Positions 9,035 through 17,356 are shown, counted from the first letter of the stretch. The stretch: 64,000 nucleotides of DNA from Syntrophales bacterium (GCA_023230565.1 JALNXD010000011.1:1-64000); one strand, 5' to 3'. Numbers and translations: made by a program. The notes: generated by a model not told the origin, from the sequence alone.

Positions 9035-10432
9035 ATGAAATCTTTGTCTAAAGGAAAATGTCCGATACTCGTGATAGATGATGATGAAGGGCTTCTGCTC
9101 AGTATCAAGGCCGCTATTGTGAGTGCCGGATTGCCTGAACCGGATTTGATTTCGGATAGCAGATCTGTAATGGATAAGATCCAAAAAAGCGATTTTCATT
9201 TGGTGATTCTGGACCTTATAATGCCCTATATAGGAGGTATGGAACTATTAAAAAAAATCAAAGAAGAATATCCTTCAATGGAATCTGTTGTAATAACCGC
9301 CATAGATGATGTAGCAACCGCCGTTCAGGCTCTCAAATACGATGCATATGATTATCTCGTGAAGCCCGTTACGAGCGAAAAACTGATTATTACAATCAAG
9401 CATGCCCTTGAACGTTATAATCTCCGCAATGGGTTGGCACTGTATGAACGCAATCAGAGATTCTCGGAGCTGAAAAATCCGGAAGCCTTTAAGGATATGA
9501 TCGCGCACGATGATTCTATGGCCATGGTGTTTCATCAAGCAGAGATAGCGGCTCCGACAGATTATAATATTGTTGTCACAGGAGAATCGGGAACTGGAAA
9601 GGAAATGCTGGCAAGGATTATTCATGCACTCAGCGACAGGAACAGGGGACCTTTTGTGACAATAAATATGGCGGCTTTCAGCAGGAACCTGATAGAAGAT
9701 GATCTTTTCGGACATGAAAGAGGCGCCTATACCGGTGCCCTGTCGGATAAAAAGGGGTTTTTTGAAGCAGCGCAAGAAGGAACGATTTTTCTTGATGAAA
9801 TAACAGAACTGGAACTGCCGCTCCAGGGAAAATTGCTCCGGGTTATACAAGACAGGGAACTGTACAGGTTGGGAAGTACGGAATTGAAGAACATCGATGT
9901 CCGCATCCTGTCAGCTACAAACAAAGATATAAAAGAGGCGATTAATAAAGGGCAATTCAGGGAAGATCTCTTTTACAGACTGAATATGTTCCATATACAT
10001 ATCCCTCCTCTTCGAGAGAGAAAAAAAGACATTGTGCCTCTTGCATATAATTTTTTAAAAATACATGCAGAAAGAAACAAAAAAAAGATTGATTCAATCT
10101 CAACCATTTTAATCCAGGAGATTATTAACTATCCCTTTCCCGGAAACGTGAGGGAGCTCGAAAATATAATCGCACACGCCGTACTCTTCGAAAATGGGCG
10201 GGAGCTATCCTATGCCTCTGCCAAGGATCAACTTAAATCATCCGGTACAATAAAAAAAGATTATGAGATTTTACGCACTCTGGAAGAAATAGAAATTTTT
10301 CATATACATAAGGTCCTCTCCCATACAGGGCACAATAAAACAAAAGCTGCGAAAATTCTCGGGATAGGATTAAGAACTCTTCAAAGAAAGCTCAAAGGAG
10401 AAGCCCTCAAGCCCTCAAATACGTCATTTTGA
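9035..10432 (+). CDS. Sigma-54-dependent response regulator, NtrC family
   Basis: A 465-residue activator with three domains. The receiver (about 5-125) has acidic residues in IDDD, phosphoacceptor D60 in LVILDLIMP and a conserved lysine in LVKPV. The AAA+ domain (about 150-370) has Walker A GESGTGKE near 183, the sigma-54 contact loop as GAYTGA at 230-235 (usual form GAFTGA; Tyr is a tolerated variant) and Walker B TIFLDEI. A C-terminal Fis-type helix-turn-helix (about 425-458, NKTKAAKILGIGLRTLQRKLK) binds DNA. It should be the partner of the upstream kinase. Inverted repeats directly after the gene (10421-10467) could be its binding sites. No convincing -24/-12 promoter was found nearby, so its targets are unknown. 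Confidence 0.93.
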   Translation: MKSLSKGKCPILVIDDDEGLLLSIKAAIVSAGLPEPDLISDSRSVMDKIQKSDFHLVILDLIMPYIGGMELLKKIKEEYPSMESVVITAIDDVATAVQALKYDAYDYLVKPVTSEKLIITIKHALERYNLRNGLALYERNQRFSELKNPEAFKDMIAHDDSMAMVFHQAEIAAPTDYNIVVTGESGTGKEMLARIIHALSDRNRGPFVTINMAAFSRNLIEDDLFGHERGAYTGALSDKKGFFEAAQEGTIFLDEITELELPLQGKLLRVIQDRELYRLGSTELKNIDVRILSATNKDIKEAINKGQFREDLFYRLNMFHIHIPPLRERKKDIVPLAYNFLKIHAERNKKKIDSISTILIQEIINYPFPGNVRELENIIAHAVLFENGRELSYASAKDQLKSSGTIKKDYEILRTLEEIEIFHIHKVLSHTGHNKTKAAKILGIGLRTLQRKLKGEALKPSNTSF

Positions 10433-10467
10433 CGTGCATGTGCCGTTTTGACATACCTGCTGTCAAA
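10421..10467. promoter_or_regulatory. Two adjacent inverted repeats, candidate regulator binding sites
   Basis: ACGTCA-N3-TGACGT at 10421-10435 is perfect and spans the stop codon of the response regulator gene. TTTGACA-N7-TGTCAAA at 10447-10467 is also perfect. Both carry the core TTTTGAC in the same orientation, at 10427-10433 and 10446-10452, 19 bp apart. Neither is followed by a T run, so a terminator is unlikely. Paired dyads beside an NtrC-type regulator gene fit enhancer sites for it or for a neighbouring promoter. Assignment to this regulator is inference. Confidence 0.45.
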
Positions 10468-10529
10468 TACAGAAATAGATTTATTTTGATCGATCTGACT
10501 GATCTTTTTCAAGTGAAAGGGAGGTCAAA

Positions 10530-10631
10530 ATGGCACTGTGTAATCTTTTTTTGAAAAAATGCCCGCTGCTTCATCTTCAGGAATGTAATCAATCATATTG
10601 CTTTTTTTATCCCCCAGCATTAATGGCATAG
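10530..10631 (+). CDS. Putative 33-residue Cys-rich small protein
   Basis: The ATG at 10530 is preceded by AAAGGGAGG with a 5-base gap, one of the best ribosome binding sites in the window. The product has cysteines at positions 4, 11, 19 and 24, a KKCP segment and a C-terminal FFYPPALMA. No family is recognised. It lies about 60 bp after the TTTGACA-N7-TGTCAAA dyad, and a terminator-like hairpin follows at 10834-10867, so it could be the coding part of a short transcript. The only support is the translation signal and position. It may equally be a non-coding RNA region or chance. Confidence 0.35.
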   Translation: MALCNLFLKKCPLLHLQECNQSYCFFYPPALMA

Positions 10632-10644
10632 AAGATGCTAAATA

Positions 10645-10662
10645 ATACGTAATTTTACGTAT
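10645..10662. promoter_or_regulatory. Palindromic operator-like site
   Basis: ATACGTAA-TT-TTACGTAT is a perfect 8-bp inverted repeat with a 2-bp centre, 14 bp after the stop of the 33-codon ORF. The compact symmetry is typical of a dimeric repressor or activator site. The regulator is unknown. Confidence 0.35.
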
Positions 10663-10773
10663 ACCTTCCGGAAATATGCAAAAGGAAGAGCAGGCATTAT
10701 TTCAGAAAGTTGTTTGTGAGAAACGTATACATTGTCCCTGAATAGCTTTGGAGGTTATTGCGGCATGTTCACA

Positions 10774-10812
10774 TGGAGGGGAAGGCGGAAGTCCGAAACC
10801 TTTTCCCCTCCA
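10774..10812 (+). repeat. Long RNA hairpin
   Basis: TGGAGGGGAA (10774-10783) pairs perfectly with TTCCCCTCCA (10803-10812). Inside, CGGA-AG-TCCG (10786-10795) makes a second short stem. No T run follows, so it is not a simple terminator. The composite structure suggests a structured transcript, but sequence alone does not identify a known RNA family. Confidence 0.4.
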
Positions 10813-10833
10813 GCCTCTATTTCTTCTGCTCAG

Positions 10834-10867
10834 CACACAGCGGACAGATACGCAGTTGTGTGTTTTT
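10834..10867 (+). terminator. Candidate intrinsic terminator of the intergenic transcript
   Basis: CACACAGCG (10834-10842) pairs with CGC (10851-10853) and TGTGTG (10857-10862), with a 3-base bulge, and five T residues follow at 10863-10867. It would end a transcript covering the 33-codon ORF and the hairpin at 10774-10812. Confidence 0.4.
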
Positions 10868-10990
10868 GCAAACGCAAGAGTACATCATGATTTGACTGAT
10901 TCCGCGTCACGCACGGAATACTATGAGAGAGCAAAATCGGCTCCTCGCGAAACAATTAAGAATGAAATGCTGTATAACCATTCACACCAG

Positions 10991-11030
10991 TCGATGGGTG
11001 GAATATCGACCCTCCCTTCCCGCCCATCGA
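10991..11030. repeat. Inverted repeat hairpin
   Basis: TCGATGGGTGG (10991-11001) pairs with CCGCCCATCGA (11020-11030), 11 bp with one G-T wobble and an 18-base loop. A C-rich stretch follows rather than a T run. Function unknown. Confidence 0.4.
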
Positions 11031-11350
11031 CTCCCCCCTTCTCTTGTTTCTGCCATTCGGCTCATTTTCTGTCCTGCGAAAAGCGAGAGTTAGCAGGAAC
11101 AGCTTAGCAAGATGCTATACCATCTAAAAACCAGGTCCTGGCCGGACAAACCTTCATGCCCCTGAACCCGGAAAAAATGGAATATTAATGGAATTCTATA
11201 TAAATCATGCGAGAGCATTGTAGTACGATGCCGGTGCGGCCGGCAAAAGAAGCTTTCAATAATCCGGCTTTGATTGTTATAGAAATTTGTGATAGTAGGA
11301 GCATAGCTAAAATACATAATTAAACACGCTTTTTGGAGAAAACCGTAAAG

Positions 11351-13927
11351 ATGAAATATGCACCCCGCGAAATAGAATTAAAGTGGCAGAAGCTCTGGGA
11401 AGAGCAGAATACTTTTACTGTAAAAGAAGATTCCGAAAAAGAAAAATATTATCTTCTTGAAATGTTCCCGTATCCTTCGGGTAAAATCCACATGGGACAT
11501 GTAAGGAATTATACAATCGGCGATGTTATCGCACGGTACAAAAAAATGAGAGGATTCAATGTACTCCATCCCATGGGGTGGGATTCGTTTGGAATGCCTG
11601 CAGAGAATGCAGCTATAGAGCATGGAATCCATCCATCCAAATGGACTAATGAAAATATCGAAGCCATGCGAAGCCAGCTTAAAAGGATGGGCTTCAGTTA
11701 TGACTGGGACAGAGAAATTTCTACCTGCGAACCGCAATATTATAAGTGGGAACAGCTTTTTTTTATCTGGATGTATCAGAAAGGACTCGCCTACAAAAAG
11801 AGAGGAACCGTAAACTGGTGTCCTCACTGCCACACGGTGCTCGCGAACGAACAGGTGGAAGCCGGACTTTGCTGGCGGTGTCAATCAGAGGTGATTGAAA
11901 AACATCTTGATCAATGGTTCTTCAGGATTACCGATTATGCGGAAGAACTGCTCGAAGGATGCAACACGCTGCCCGGGTGGCCTGAACGGGTTTTGACCAT
12001 GCAAAAAAACTGGATCGGTAAAAGTTACGGCTGCGAAATCGAATTTCCAATGGCCGACTCGAAGGATGTGATAAAAGTTTTTACCACCAGACAAGATACG
12101 ATATACGGCGCAACATTCATGCTGATAGCCGCCGAGCACCCCCTCACGACCCGGCTCGCTGAAGGAAAACCCCAGGAAAAAGTCGTCAGGGATTTTGTAG
12201 AAAGAGTAAAAAAACAAGACCGCATGATGAGAACATCCGATTATTATGAAAAAGAAGGCGTTTTCCTCGGTGCTCATTGTCTCAATCCTGTGACCGGGAG
12301 AAAAATGCCGATCTTTGCGGCAAATTTTGTCCTTGCAGACTACGGGACAGGTTGCGTTATGGCCGTCCCGACTCATGATCAGCGAGATTTTGAATTTGCC
12401 GATAAATACAATCTTCCTAAAATTGTGGTCATTCAGAATCCGGAAAATCCGCTTTCAGAAGAGTCAATGACGGAAGCATATGTTGATGAGGGACTTCTCG
12501 TTAATTCCGGACCTTTCACTGGTAGAAAAAACCTTCAGGCGCTCGAGGATATTGCCGAGCATCTGGAATCCATAGGGAGAGGAAGAAAAACAGTTGAATA
12601 TCGTCTCAGAGACTGGGGAATTTCAAGACAGCGATATTGGGGAGCACCGATTCCCATTATTAATTGTGGTCTGTGCGGATCCATTCCTGTAAAAGAAGAG
12701 GATCTCCCCGTAGTGCTTCCCAAGGAGGCAGAATTTAAAGGTGAAGGAGGGTCTCCCCTGGCGCAAATCGAGTCATTTGTAAAAACAATCTGTCCCAAGT
12801 GCGGCGGCCCGGCAACGCGCGAGACGGATACCATGGATACATTTGTCGAATCTTCCTGGTATTTCGATAAATTCTGTTCACCTCATCACAATCAAAAACC
12901 GGGACTCGAAAAAAGCAAAGTAGATTACTGGCTGCCTGTCGATCAATATATAGGCGGAATAGAGCATGCGATACTCCATCTCCTTTACGCACGTTTTTTC
13001 ACAAAAATGCTCAGGGATCTCGGGGTACTGACTGTTAATGAACCCTTTACGAATCTTCTCACTCAGGGGATGGTCTGCAAGGAAACAATGAAATGCCCCA
13101 CCCATGGCTATCTGTTTCCTCACGAAGTGAAGGAAGGAATCTGTCTGCAATGCGGAGCTACCGTTGCGGTGGGCAAAACTGAAAAGATGTCTAAATCTTT
13201 AAAAAACGTTATAGATCCCACTCATCTGATCGATCGCTACGGAGCCGATACGGCTCGCATGTTTTGCCTTTTTGCTTCGCCGCCGGAACGGGATCTGGAG
13301 TGGAGTGATATGGGCGTTGAAGGGTCGTTCCGTTTTATAAACAGGATATGGCGCATTGTCATGGAATACCTCTCAGATATAAGGCGTATTGAATCCTTCA
13401 ATGAAACCGGCCATCTCGAAGGCGACCTCAAGATGCTGCAGAAAAAATATCATCAAACAATCAGGAAAGTTACAATTGATATCGAAGAAAGATTTCATTT
13501 TAATACTGCAATCAGTGCAGTGATGGAACTTGTCAATGTTCTGTACCAAATACAGAGACCTTCGGGCGACGATGTAAAATCACTTTCGGTAATTAGAAAG
13601 GCCATTGAAACAGTCATTATTCTTTTATTTCCGATTGTACCCCATGTAACTGAGGAACTTTGGGACATAATCGATGGGGAGGGAAACCTCTCCGGTAAAT
13701 CATGGCCAGTGTACGATCCTGAAATAGCACGGGAAGAAAAGATCACTATCGTCATACAAGTGAAGGGGAAAGTCAGAAGCAAAATAGAAGTTGATGCCGA
13801 TGAGGACGATGATACCATTAAAGAGCGTGCTCTTTCCGATGAGCGAGTCCGCCTTTATACTGAAAACAAAAATATAAAAAAGATAGTATACGTTCCAAAA
13901 AAACTTATCAATATTGTTGTGACATAG
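11351..13927 (+). CDS. leuS: Leucine-tRNA ligase
   Basis: Charges tRNA-Leu with leucine. The class I signature is HMGHV at residues 47-51 and the KMSKS loop is at 612-616. A zinc-binding CPHC...CWRC pair and the CP1 editing domain lie between them, and a second Cys cluster (CPKCGG) follows near 485. The ATG at 11351 is preferred over an in-frame TTG at 11333 because GGAG lies 11 bases before the ATG and the family usually begins at MKYAPREIELKWQ. The length (858 residues) is normal. lptE follows 73 bp downstream, a frequent neighbour in proteobacteria. Confidence 0.95.
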   Translation: MKYAPREIELKWQKLWEEQNTFTVKEDSEKEKYYLLEMFPYPSGKIHMGHVRNYTIGDVIARYKKMRGFNVLHPMGWDSFGMPAENAAIEHGIHPSKWTNENIEAMRSQLKRMGFSYDWDREISTCEPQYYKWEQLFFIWMYQKGLAYKKRGTVNWCPHCHTVLANEQVEAGLCWRCQSEVIEKHLDQWFFRITDYAEELLEGCNTLPGWPERVLTMQKNWIGKSYGCEIEFPMADSKDVIKVFTTRQDTIYGATFMLIAAEHPLTTRLAEGKPQEKVVRDFVERVKKQDRMMRTSDYYEKEGVFLGAHCLNPVTGRKMPIFAANFVLADYGTGCVMAVPTHDQRDFEFADKYNLPKIVVIQNPENPLSEESMTEAYVDEGLLVNSGPFTGRKNLQALEDIAEHLESIGRGRKTVEYRLRDWGISRQRYWGAPIPIINCGLCGSIPVKEEDLPVVLPKEAEFKGEGGSPLAQIESFVKTICPKCGGPATRETDTMDTFVESSWYFDKFCSPHHNQKPGLEKSKVDYWLPVDQYIGGIEHAILHLLYARFFTKMLRDLGVLTVNEPFTNLLTQGMVCKETMKCPTHGYLFPHEVKEGICLQCGATVAVGKTEKMSKSLKNVIDPTHLIDRYGADTARMFCLFASPPERDLEWSDMGVEGSFRFINRIWRIVMEYLSDIRRIESFNETGHLEGDLKMLQKKYHQTIRKVTIDIEERFHFNTAISAVMELVNVLYQIQRPSGDDVKSLSVIRKAIETVIILLFPIVPHVTEELWDIIDGEGNLSGKSWPVYDPEIAREEKITIVIQVKGKVRSKIEVDADEDDDTIKERALSDERVRLYTENKNIKKIVYVPKKLINIVVT

Positions 13928-14000
13928 GCAAGAAGACCGATTGAACCATGACAAGAAATACACAATTCTGGAGAAATCAGTTGCTGTTTCGGAGAATGGG

Positions 14001-14519
14001 ATGACAAATAAAATTTATCTTTTTATCGCAGTCTGTATAAGTCTCACATGTGCGTGCTGCGGGTATCATTTTTCACCGGGAGGTGAAGATATCGATCCTT
14101 CCATACAAAGCATATATGTCGATAAATTTCTGAACTCGACAAGTGAGGCATATGTTGAGACGTTTTTGCGAAATTCGTTAATAGAACAATTCAGAAGATC
14201 AAAACGGTTTTCTATTTCTAAAAATGAAAAAGAGGCCGATGCCTTGGTATCCGGCGCCATAACAACAATTCAGACATTTCATGTCTCCTATTCCGAAACA
14301 AATATTGCCAAGGAAGATGAGATATATATGGCGCTTGATATCCGTTTTTATACAGATGAAGGCAGAACGATCTGGAGAAATCAAAACCTTACGGGAAAAG
14401 AAGTATACATAATAGGCAACGACCCGGCTTTTTCTCAAAGGAACAAGGAACGGGCACTGAGAAAGCTGTCGGAAGATCTAGCTGAAAAGGCATACCGGAA
14501 CATGATGTCAGGCTTTTAA
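14001..14519 (+). CDS. lptE: LPS-assembly lipoprotein LptE (RlpB)
   Basis: Outer-membrane lipoprotein that plugs and assembles the LptD channel for lipopolysaccharide export. After a hydrophobic signal segment comes CGYHFSPGG, the usual mature start of LptE. The lipobox is atypical (cysteines at positions where small residues are expected). The start at ATG 14001 has GGAG six bases upstream and gives 172 residues. A longer frame from 13941 would put 20 extra residues before the signal peptide. Position after leuS supports the call. Its end overlaps rpsT by 4 bp, tail to tail. Confidence 0.82.
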   Translation: MTNKIYLFIAVCISLTCACCGYHFSPGGEDIDPSIQSIYVDKFLNSTSEAYVETFLRNSLIEQFRRSKRFSISKNEKEADALVSGAITTIQTFHVSYSETNIAKEDEIYMALDIRFYTDEGRTIWRNQNLTGKEVYIIGNDPAFSQRNKERALRKLSEDLAEKAYRNMMSGF

Positions 14520-14794
14520 ACCGCTTCGGAAGCCTTGAGCGCATTCACTTTTTTGACAAGTCTGGATATTTTGCGGCCGGCATTATTTTTATGAAGTATC
14601 CCCTTGCTTGCTGCCTTGGCCACTACTTTCACAGCAACAGCCAGTTTTTCCTCCGACTCGGGAAGATTCTTTGCCTCTACGGCGGTATTGACGGACTTGA
14701 TTCTGGTTTTCACATGCGATTTTATTGAAGCATTTCTTTTCCGCCTTCTTTCGCTTTGTCTGTTTCTTTTCTCTGCTGATTTATGTGTTGCCAA
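14516..14794 (-). CDS. rpsT: 30S ribosomal protein S20
   Basis: Binds 16S rRNA in the small subunit. The 92-residue basic protein starts MATHKSAEKRNRQSERRRKRN and has the paired long helices of S20. The start codon is TTG, as in Escherichia coli rpsT, with AGAGGA about 6 bases upstream. A strong promoter lies just upstream at 14835-14861. The gene converges with lptE and the two stop codons overlap. Confidence 0.95.
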   Translation of the reverse strand: MATHKSAEKRNRQSERRRKRNASIKSHVKTRIKSVNTAVEAKNLPESEEKLAVAVKVVAKAASKGILHKNNAGRKISRLVKKVNALKASEAV

Positions 14795-14834
14795 AACGAT
14801 TCCTCTCTTTTTATTATGTTTAAGAAGAGCCGTT

Positions 14835-14861
14835 ATTATAGCAGTTTTTCAATCATGTCAA
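14835..14861 (-). promoter_or_regulatory. Sigma-70-type promoter of rpsT
   Basis: On the minus strand, TTGACA (14861-14856) and TATAAT (14840-14835) are separated by 15 bp. Both hexamers are perfect, and TGC just before the -10 box makes it an extended -10. The short spacer is compensated by the extended element. It lies about 40 bp upstream of the rpsT start. Confidence 0.75.
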
Positions 14862-14975
14862 GCAGAATGTGATCTCGCCCAAAGATACGGAAATACCGCC
14901 CTCATAATTCCTTTGTCGAGTATTTCTTTAAATTTCTATTGTTTCCTCTGGTCATTTATGGAATAATCGCCCGTC

Positions 14976-15773
14976 ATGAAAAGGAGCAAGCATTTCAGGT
15001 ACACGTTATTTCTTATTTTTATTATGGTATTGGCAGTATTGTCAGCCGGGGAATATGCTGATGCAGATTCAACTGCTATGAAGTTCCCGCAGCCTCAAGG
15101 TTCGGTCAATGATTTTGCAGGCATTATCGCACCTGAATACAGGCTGTCCATTAAATCGATTTCCGACAATATATTGGCAAAAACAGGAGCTTCAGTTGTT
15201 GTAGTCACTGTAACGACAATGGAAGGCGCCGATCCGGCAGAATATGCCAACCGCTTGTATGAAAAGTGGGGTATAGGGAAAGAAGGCAAGGACAAAGGCG
15301 TTCTCATTTTTCTTGCATTAAAAGAAAGAAAAATACGAATAGAAACCGGATATGGTGCAGAAGGTATCATCCCGGACGGTTTGGCGGGAGAAATTCTGGA
15401 CAGATACGTGATGCCTTTTTTAAAAAAAGAAGATTACAGCAGAGGTTTGTACAATGCTGTTGCCGCAATTGCTTCAGTGATTGCTTCTGATGCGGGCATA
15501 ACCTTGGAAAATGTTTCGCAGCCCCGGCAATTGCAGCGGGATGCAGTGAAAAGATCCACCCCGAACCCTCTTTCTTATATTATTCTTTTTATAATGGCTA
15601 TATTGCTGATTGGTACCAGAAGAGGCAGGCGAATGCTTCCTTACCTCCTCCTTGCAATACTGATGGGAGGGGGTGGTGGAAGAAGAGCCGGGGGTTTTGG
15701 AGGATTCAGCGGCGGTTTCGGAGGATTCGGAGGGGGCATGAGCGGAGGAGGCGGTGCAGGCCGGGGATTTTGA
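14976..15773 (+). CDS. TPM-domain membrane protein with Gly-rich tail (YgcG type)
   Basis: 265 residues: signal peptide or anchor about 9-28; TPM domain about 45-170 with NDFAGII, the GKEGKDKGVLIFLALKERK segment and TGYGAEGIIPD; a membrane span about 194-212; and a C-terminal tail very rich in Gly (GGFGGFSGGFGGF). The family faces the periplasm and is commonly encoded beside lemA, which is present two genes downstream. Its exact role is unsettled; phosphatase activity has been reported for plant relatives. The nucleotidyltransferase-like gene starts 12 bp after it. Confidence 0.85.
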   Translation: MKRSKHFRYTLFLIFIMVLAVLSAGEYADADSTAMKFPQPQGSVNDFAGIIAPEYRLSIKSISDNILAKTGASVVVVTVTTMEGADPAEYANRLYEKWGIGKEGKDKGVLIFLALKERKIRIETGYGAEGIIPDGLAGEILDRYVMPFLKKEDYSRGLYNAVAAIASVIASDAGITLENVSQPRQLQRDAVKRSTPNPLSYIILFIMAILLIGTRRGRRMLPYLLLAILMGGGGGRRAGGFGGFSGGFGGFGGGMSGGGGAGRGF

Positions 15774-15785
15774 GGGAAGAATAGT

Positions 15786-16520
15786 ATGAAAAAAATTCTT
15801 GAACCAAAAGAAATATTTTCTGAGATAACTGATGATTACAAGAGTATTTACGAAAATCACCTTATTTCGATAATACTCTACGGAAGCGGCGCGGGCACCG
15901 ATTATCATCCAGACAGATCAAATCTTGATTTTCTGATCGTGCTTTCCGAGGAAGCAATCGATCAGCTTGAAAAGGCTTTTGATATAGTCAGCCGCTGGCG
16001 TAAGAAGAATGTAACAGTGCCGCTTTTCATGACACGGTTCTATATCGATTCTTCTTGCGACTCTTATCCTCTCGAATTTCTCAATATGCAAAAAAGCTAT
16101 ACGGTGGTTTACGGAGAAGATGTCCTTAAGACAATCTCGTTTAAGAAGGAAGAGCTCAGATGCCAATGCGAGCGCGAGATCAAAGGGAAACTTCTGCTTC
16201 TTCGTAAAGGCTTTTTAATGACCGGAGGGAAGAGAGCCAGGATACAAGAACTTATCTCCGAATCAATTACGGCCTTTATTTCAATATTCAGAGGGCTTTT
16301 ATATCTCAAAGATATTGAAGCGCCAAATTCCGCCGAATCGGTCATTGAAGTTACCGCCCGGGAATTCTCATTTGAGAAAGATACTTTTCTCAGATGTTTT
16401 TTAATCAAAATGGGAGAGGTACCTTCGCATCAGGATATAACGATTGTATTTAAGGCCTATCTGAAAGAAGTAAGGAAGCTTTCAAAGCACATTGATTCTT
16501 TTGTTGAATCCTCGGACTGA
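15786..16520 (+). CDS. Nucleotidyltransferase-fold protein, possibly inactive
   Basis: A 244-residue protein whose N-terminus shows the pol-beta-like pattern ILYGSGAGTDY...SNLDFLIVL. In active enzymes the second element is usually S-D-L-D; here the first Asp is Asn, so one metal ligand is missing. The rest is helical and resembles nucleotidyltransferase-associated helical domains. It lies 12 bp after the TPM gene and 257 bp before lemA. I do not recognise a specific function. It could be an uncharacterised family that kept the fold and lost catalysis. Confidence 0.55.
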   Translation: MKKILEPKEIFSEITDDYKSIYENHLISIILYGSGAGTDYHPDRSNLDFLIVLSEEAIDQLEKAFDIVSRWRKKNVTVPLFMTRFYIDSSCDSYPLEFLNMQKSYTVVYGEDVLKTISFKKEELRCQCEREIKGKLLLLRKGFLMTGGKRARIQELISESITAFISIFRGLLYLKDIEAPNSAESVIEVTAREFSFEKDTFLRCFLIKMGEVPSHQDITIVFKAYLKEVRKLSKHIDSFVESSD

Positions 16521-16571
16521 CAAGAAAAAAAATATTATGGTATGAAGTTGGATTATGGGGAAATTTTATTG

Positions 16572-16664
16572 TGACCGTCCGGCTGACTCCGAGCATACAA
16601 TGTGAGTGCGCCGTGACAGCTTTGCAAGACGATGTATGGGCGACGCACAGGCCTGAACCGGTCA
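16572..16664 (+). other. Possible structured leader upstream of lemA
   Basis: Inside the 257-bp gap before lemA, TGACCG (16572) can pair with CGGTCA (16659), CATACA (16594) with TGTATG (16633), and GTGCG (16606) with CGCAC (16644). The last two cross, forming a possible pseudoknot. A 7-bp hairpin (ATTTCAT/ATGAAAT, 16667-16688) follows. Each helix is short and could be chance. It does not match a riboswitch I know. Confidence 0.2.
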
Positions 16665-16777
16665 AAATTTCATGCCTCAGAATGAAATAATGCCCGGCAC
16701 AGCCTGTGCACAAGGAGCTTTTACGAAACCATCATATTGATTTATAAAAGTATCAATTCATAAGGGAGGTTATTTCC

Positions 16778-17356
16778 ATGTCTAAAGGGAAACGGAATTT
16801 CATTATTGTAATCGCAATACTTGTGATTCTTATCGTTTCGTTTTATTCCTTCCTCAAGGGAAGTTATAACAGTTTTGTAAGTATGGATGAATCGGTAAAG
16901 GCTTCATGGGCTCAAGTCGAAAATCAACTTCAACGCCGGTATGATCTCATCCCAAATCTTGTGGAAACGGTAAAAGGTTTCGCAGCTCAAGAGAAAGAAG
17001 TTTTCATTGGTGTGACAGAGGCCAGATCGAAAGTAGGCACTGCTGCATCAATTCCGCAAAAGATAGAGGCAAATAAAGAATTGACGGGCGCTCTGTCGAG
17101 GCTGATGGTTGTCATGGAACGATATCCCGAAATAAAGTCGAATCAAAATTTTCTAAGACTTCAGGATGAATTGGCCGGGACAGAAAACAGGATCGCTGTT
17201 GAACGGCGACGGTATAACGAAACCGTAAAAGATTACAATGTAAAAATCAGAATCTTCCCTTCGAATATACTTGCCGGACTATTCGGCTTCGAAAAGGCGA
17301 CTTTTTTTGAAATTCCCGAAGCGGCAAAAATTGTACCTAAGGTCTCTTTTAAATAA
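16778..17356 (+). CDS. lemA: LemA family protein
   Basis: 192 residues with one N-terminal membrane span (about 8-26) and a coiled-coil, all-helical domain. The hallmark VENQLQRRYDLIPNLVETVKG and the later RYNETVKDYNVKIRIFPSN are clear. LemA proteins are anchored with the helical domain outside the cytoplasm and are often encoded with TPM-domain proteins, as here. The precise function is unknown. The start has a strong AAGGGAGG site. Confidence 0.93.
   Translation: MSKGKRNFIIVIAILVILIVSFYSFLKGSYNSFVSMDESVKASWAQVENQLQRRYDLIPNLVETVKGFAAQEKEVFIGVTEARSKVGTAASIPQKIEANKELTGALSRLMVVMERYPEIKSNQNFLRLQDELAGTENRIAVERRRYNETVKDYNVKIRIFPSNILAGLFGFEKATFFEIPEAAKIVPKVSFK

Larger units (their letters stand above)
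10433..11350. other. 918-bp gap without a conventional gene
   Basis: The stretch between the response regulator and leuS has no ORF with recognisable protein features. A 119-codon frame at 10748-11107 has unnatural composition and no ribosome binding site, and it crosses several hairpins. The gap contains the dyads at 10421-10467, a 33-codon ORF with a strong ribosome binding site, a palindrome at 10645-10662, hairpins at 10774-10812 and 10991-11030, and a terminator-like hairpin at 10834-10867. A small GCCGG/CCGGC hairpin lies at 11230-11244. The rest shows nothing I can name. Confidence 0.6.

Noticed and set aside
10527..10550. TGGCAC near 10531 as a sigma-54 -24 element
   Set aside because: The expected GC at the -12 position is missing at the right spacing.
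10748..11107. 119-codon plus-strand ORF
   Set aside because: No ribosome binding site, unnatural residue composition, and it runs through several strong hairpins and a terminator. Treated as non-coding.
16560..16740. GEMM-type (c-di-GMP) riboswitch before lemA
   Set aside because: A few bases such as GACGCA and GAACC are reminiscent, but the first conserved half and the tetraloop stem are missing.
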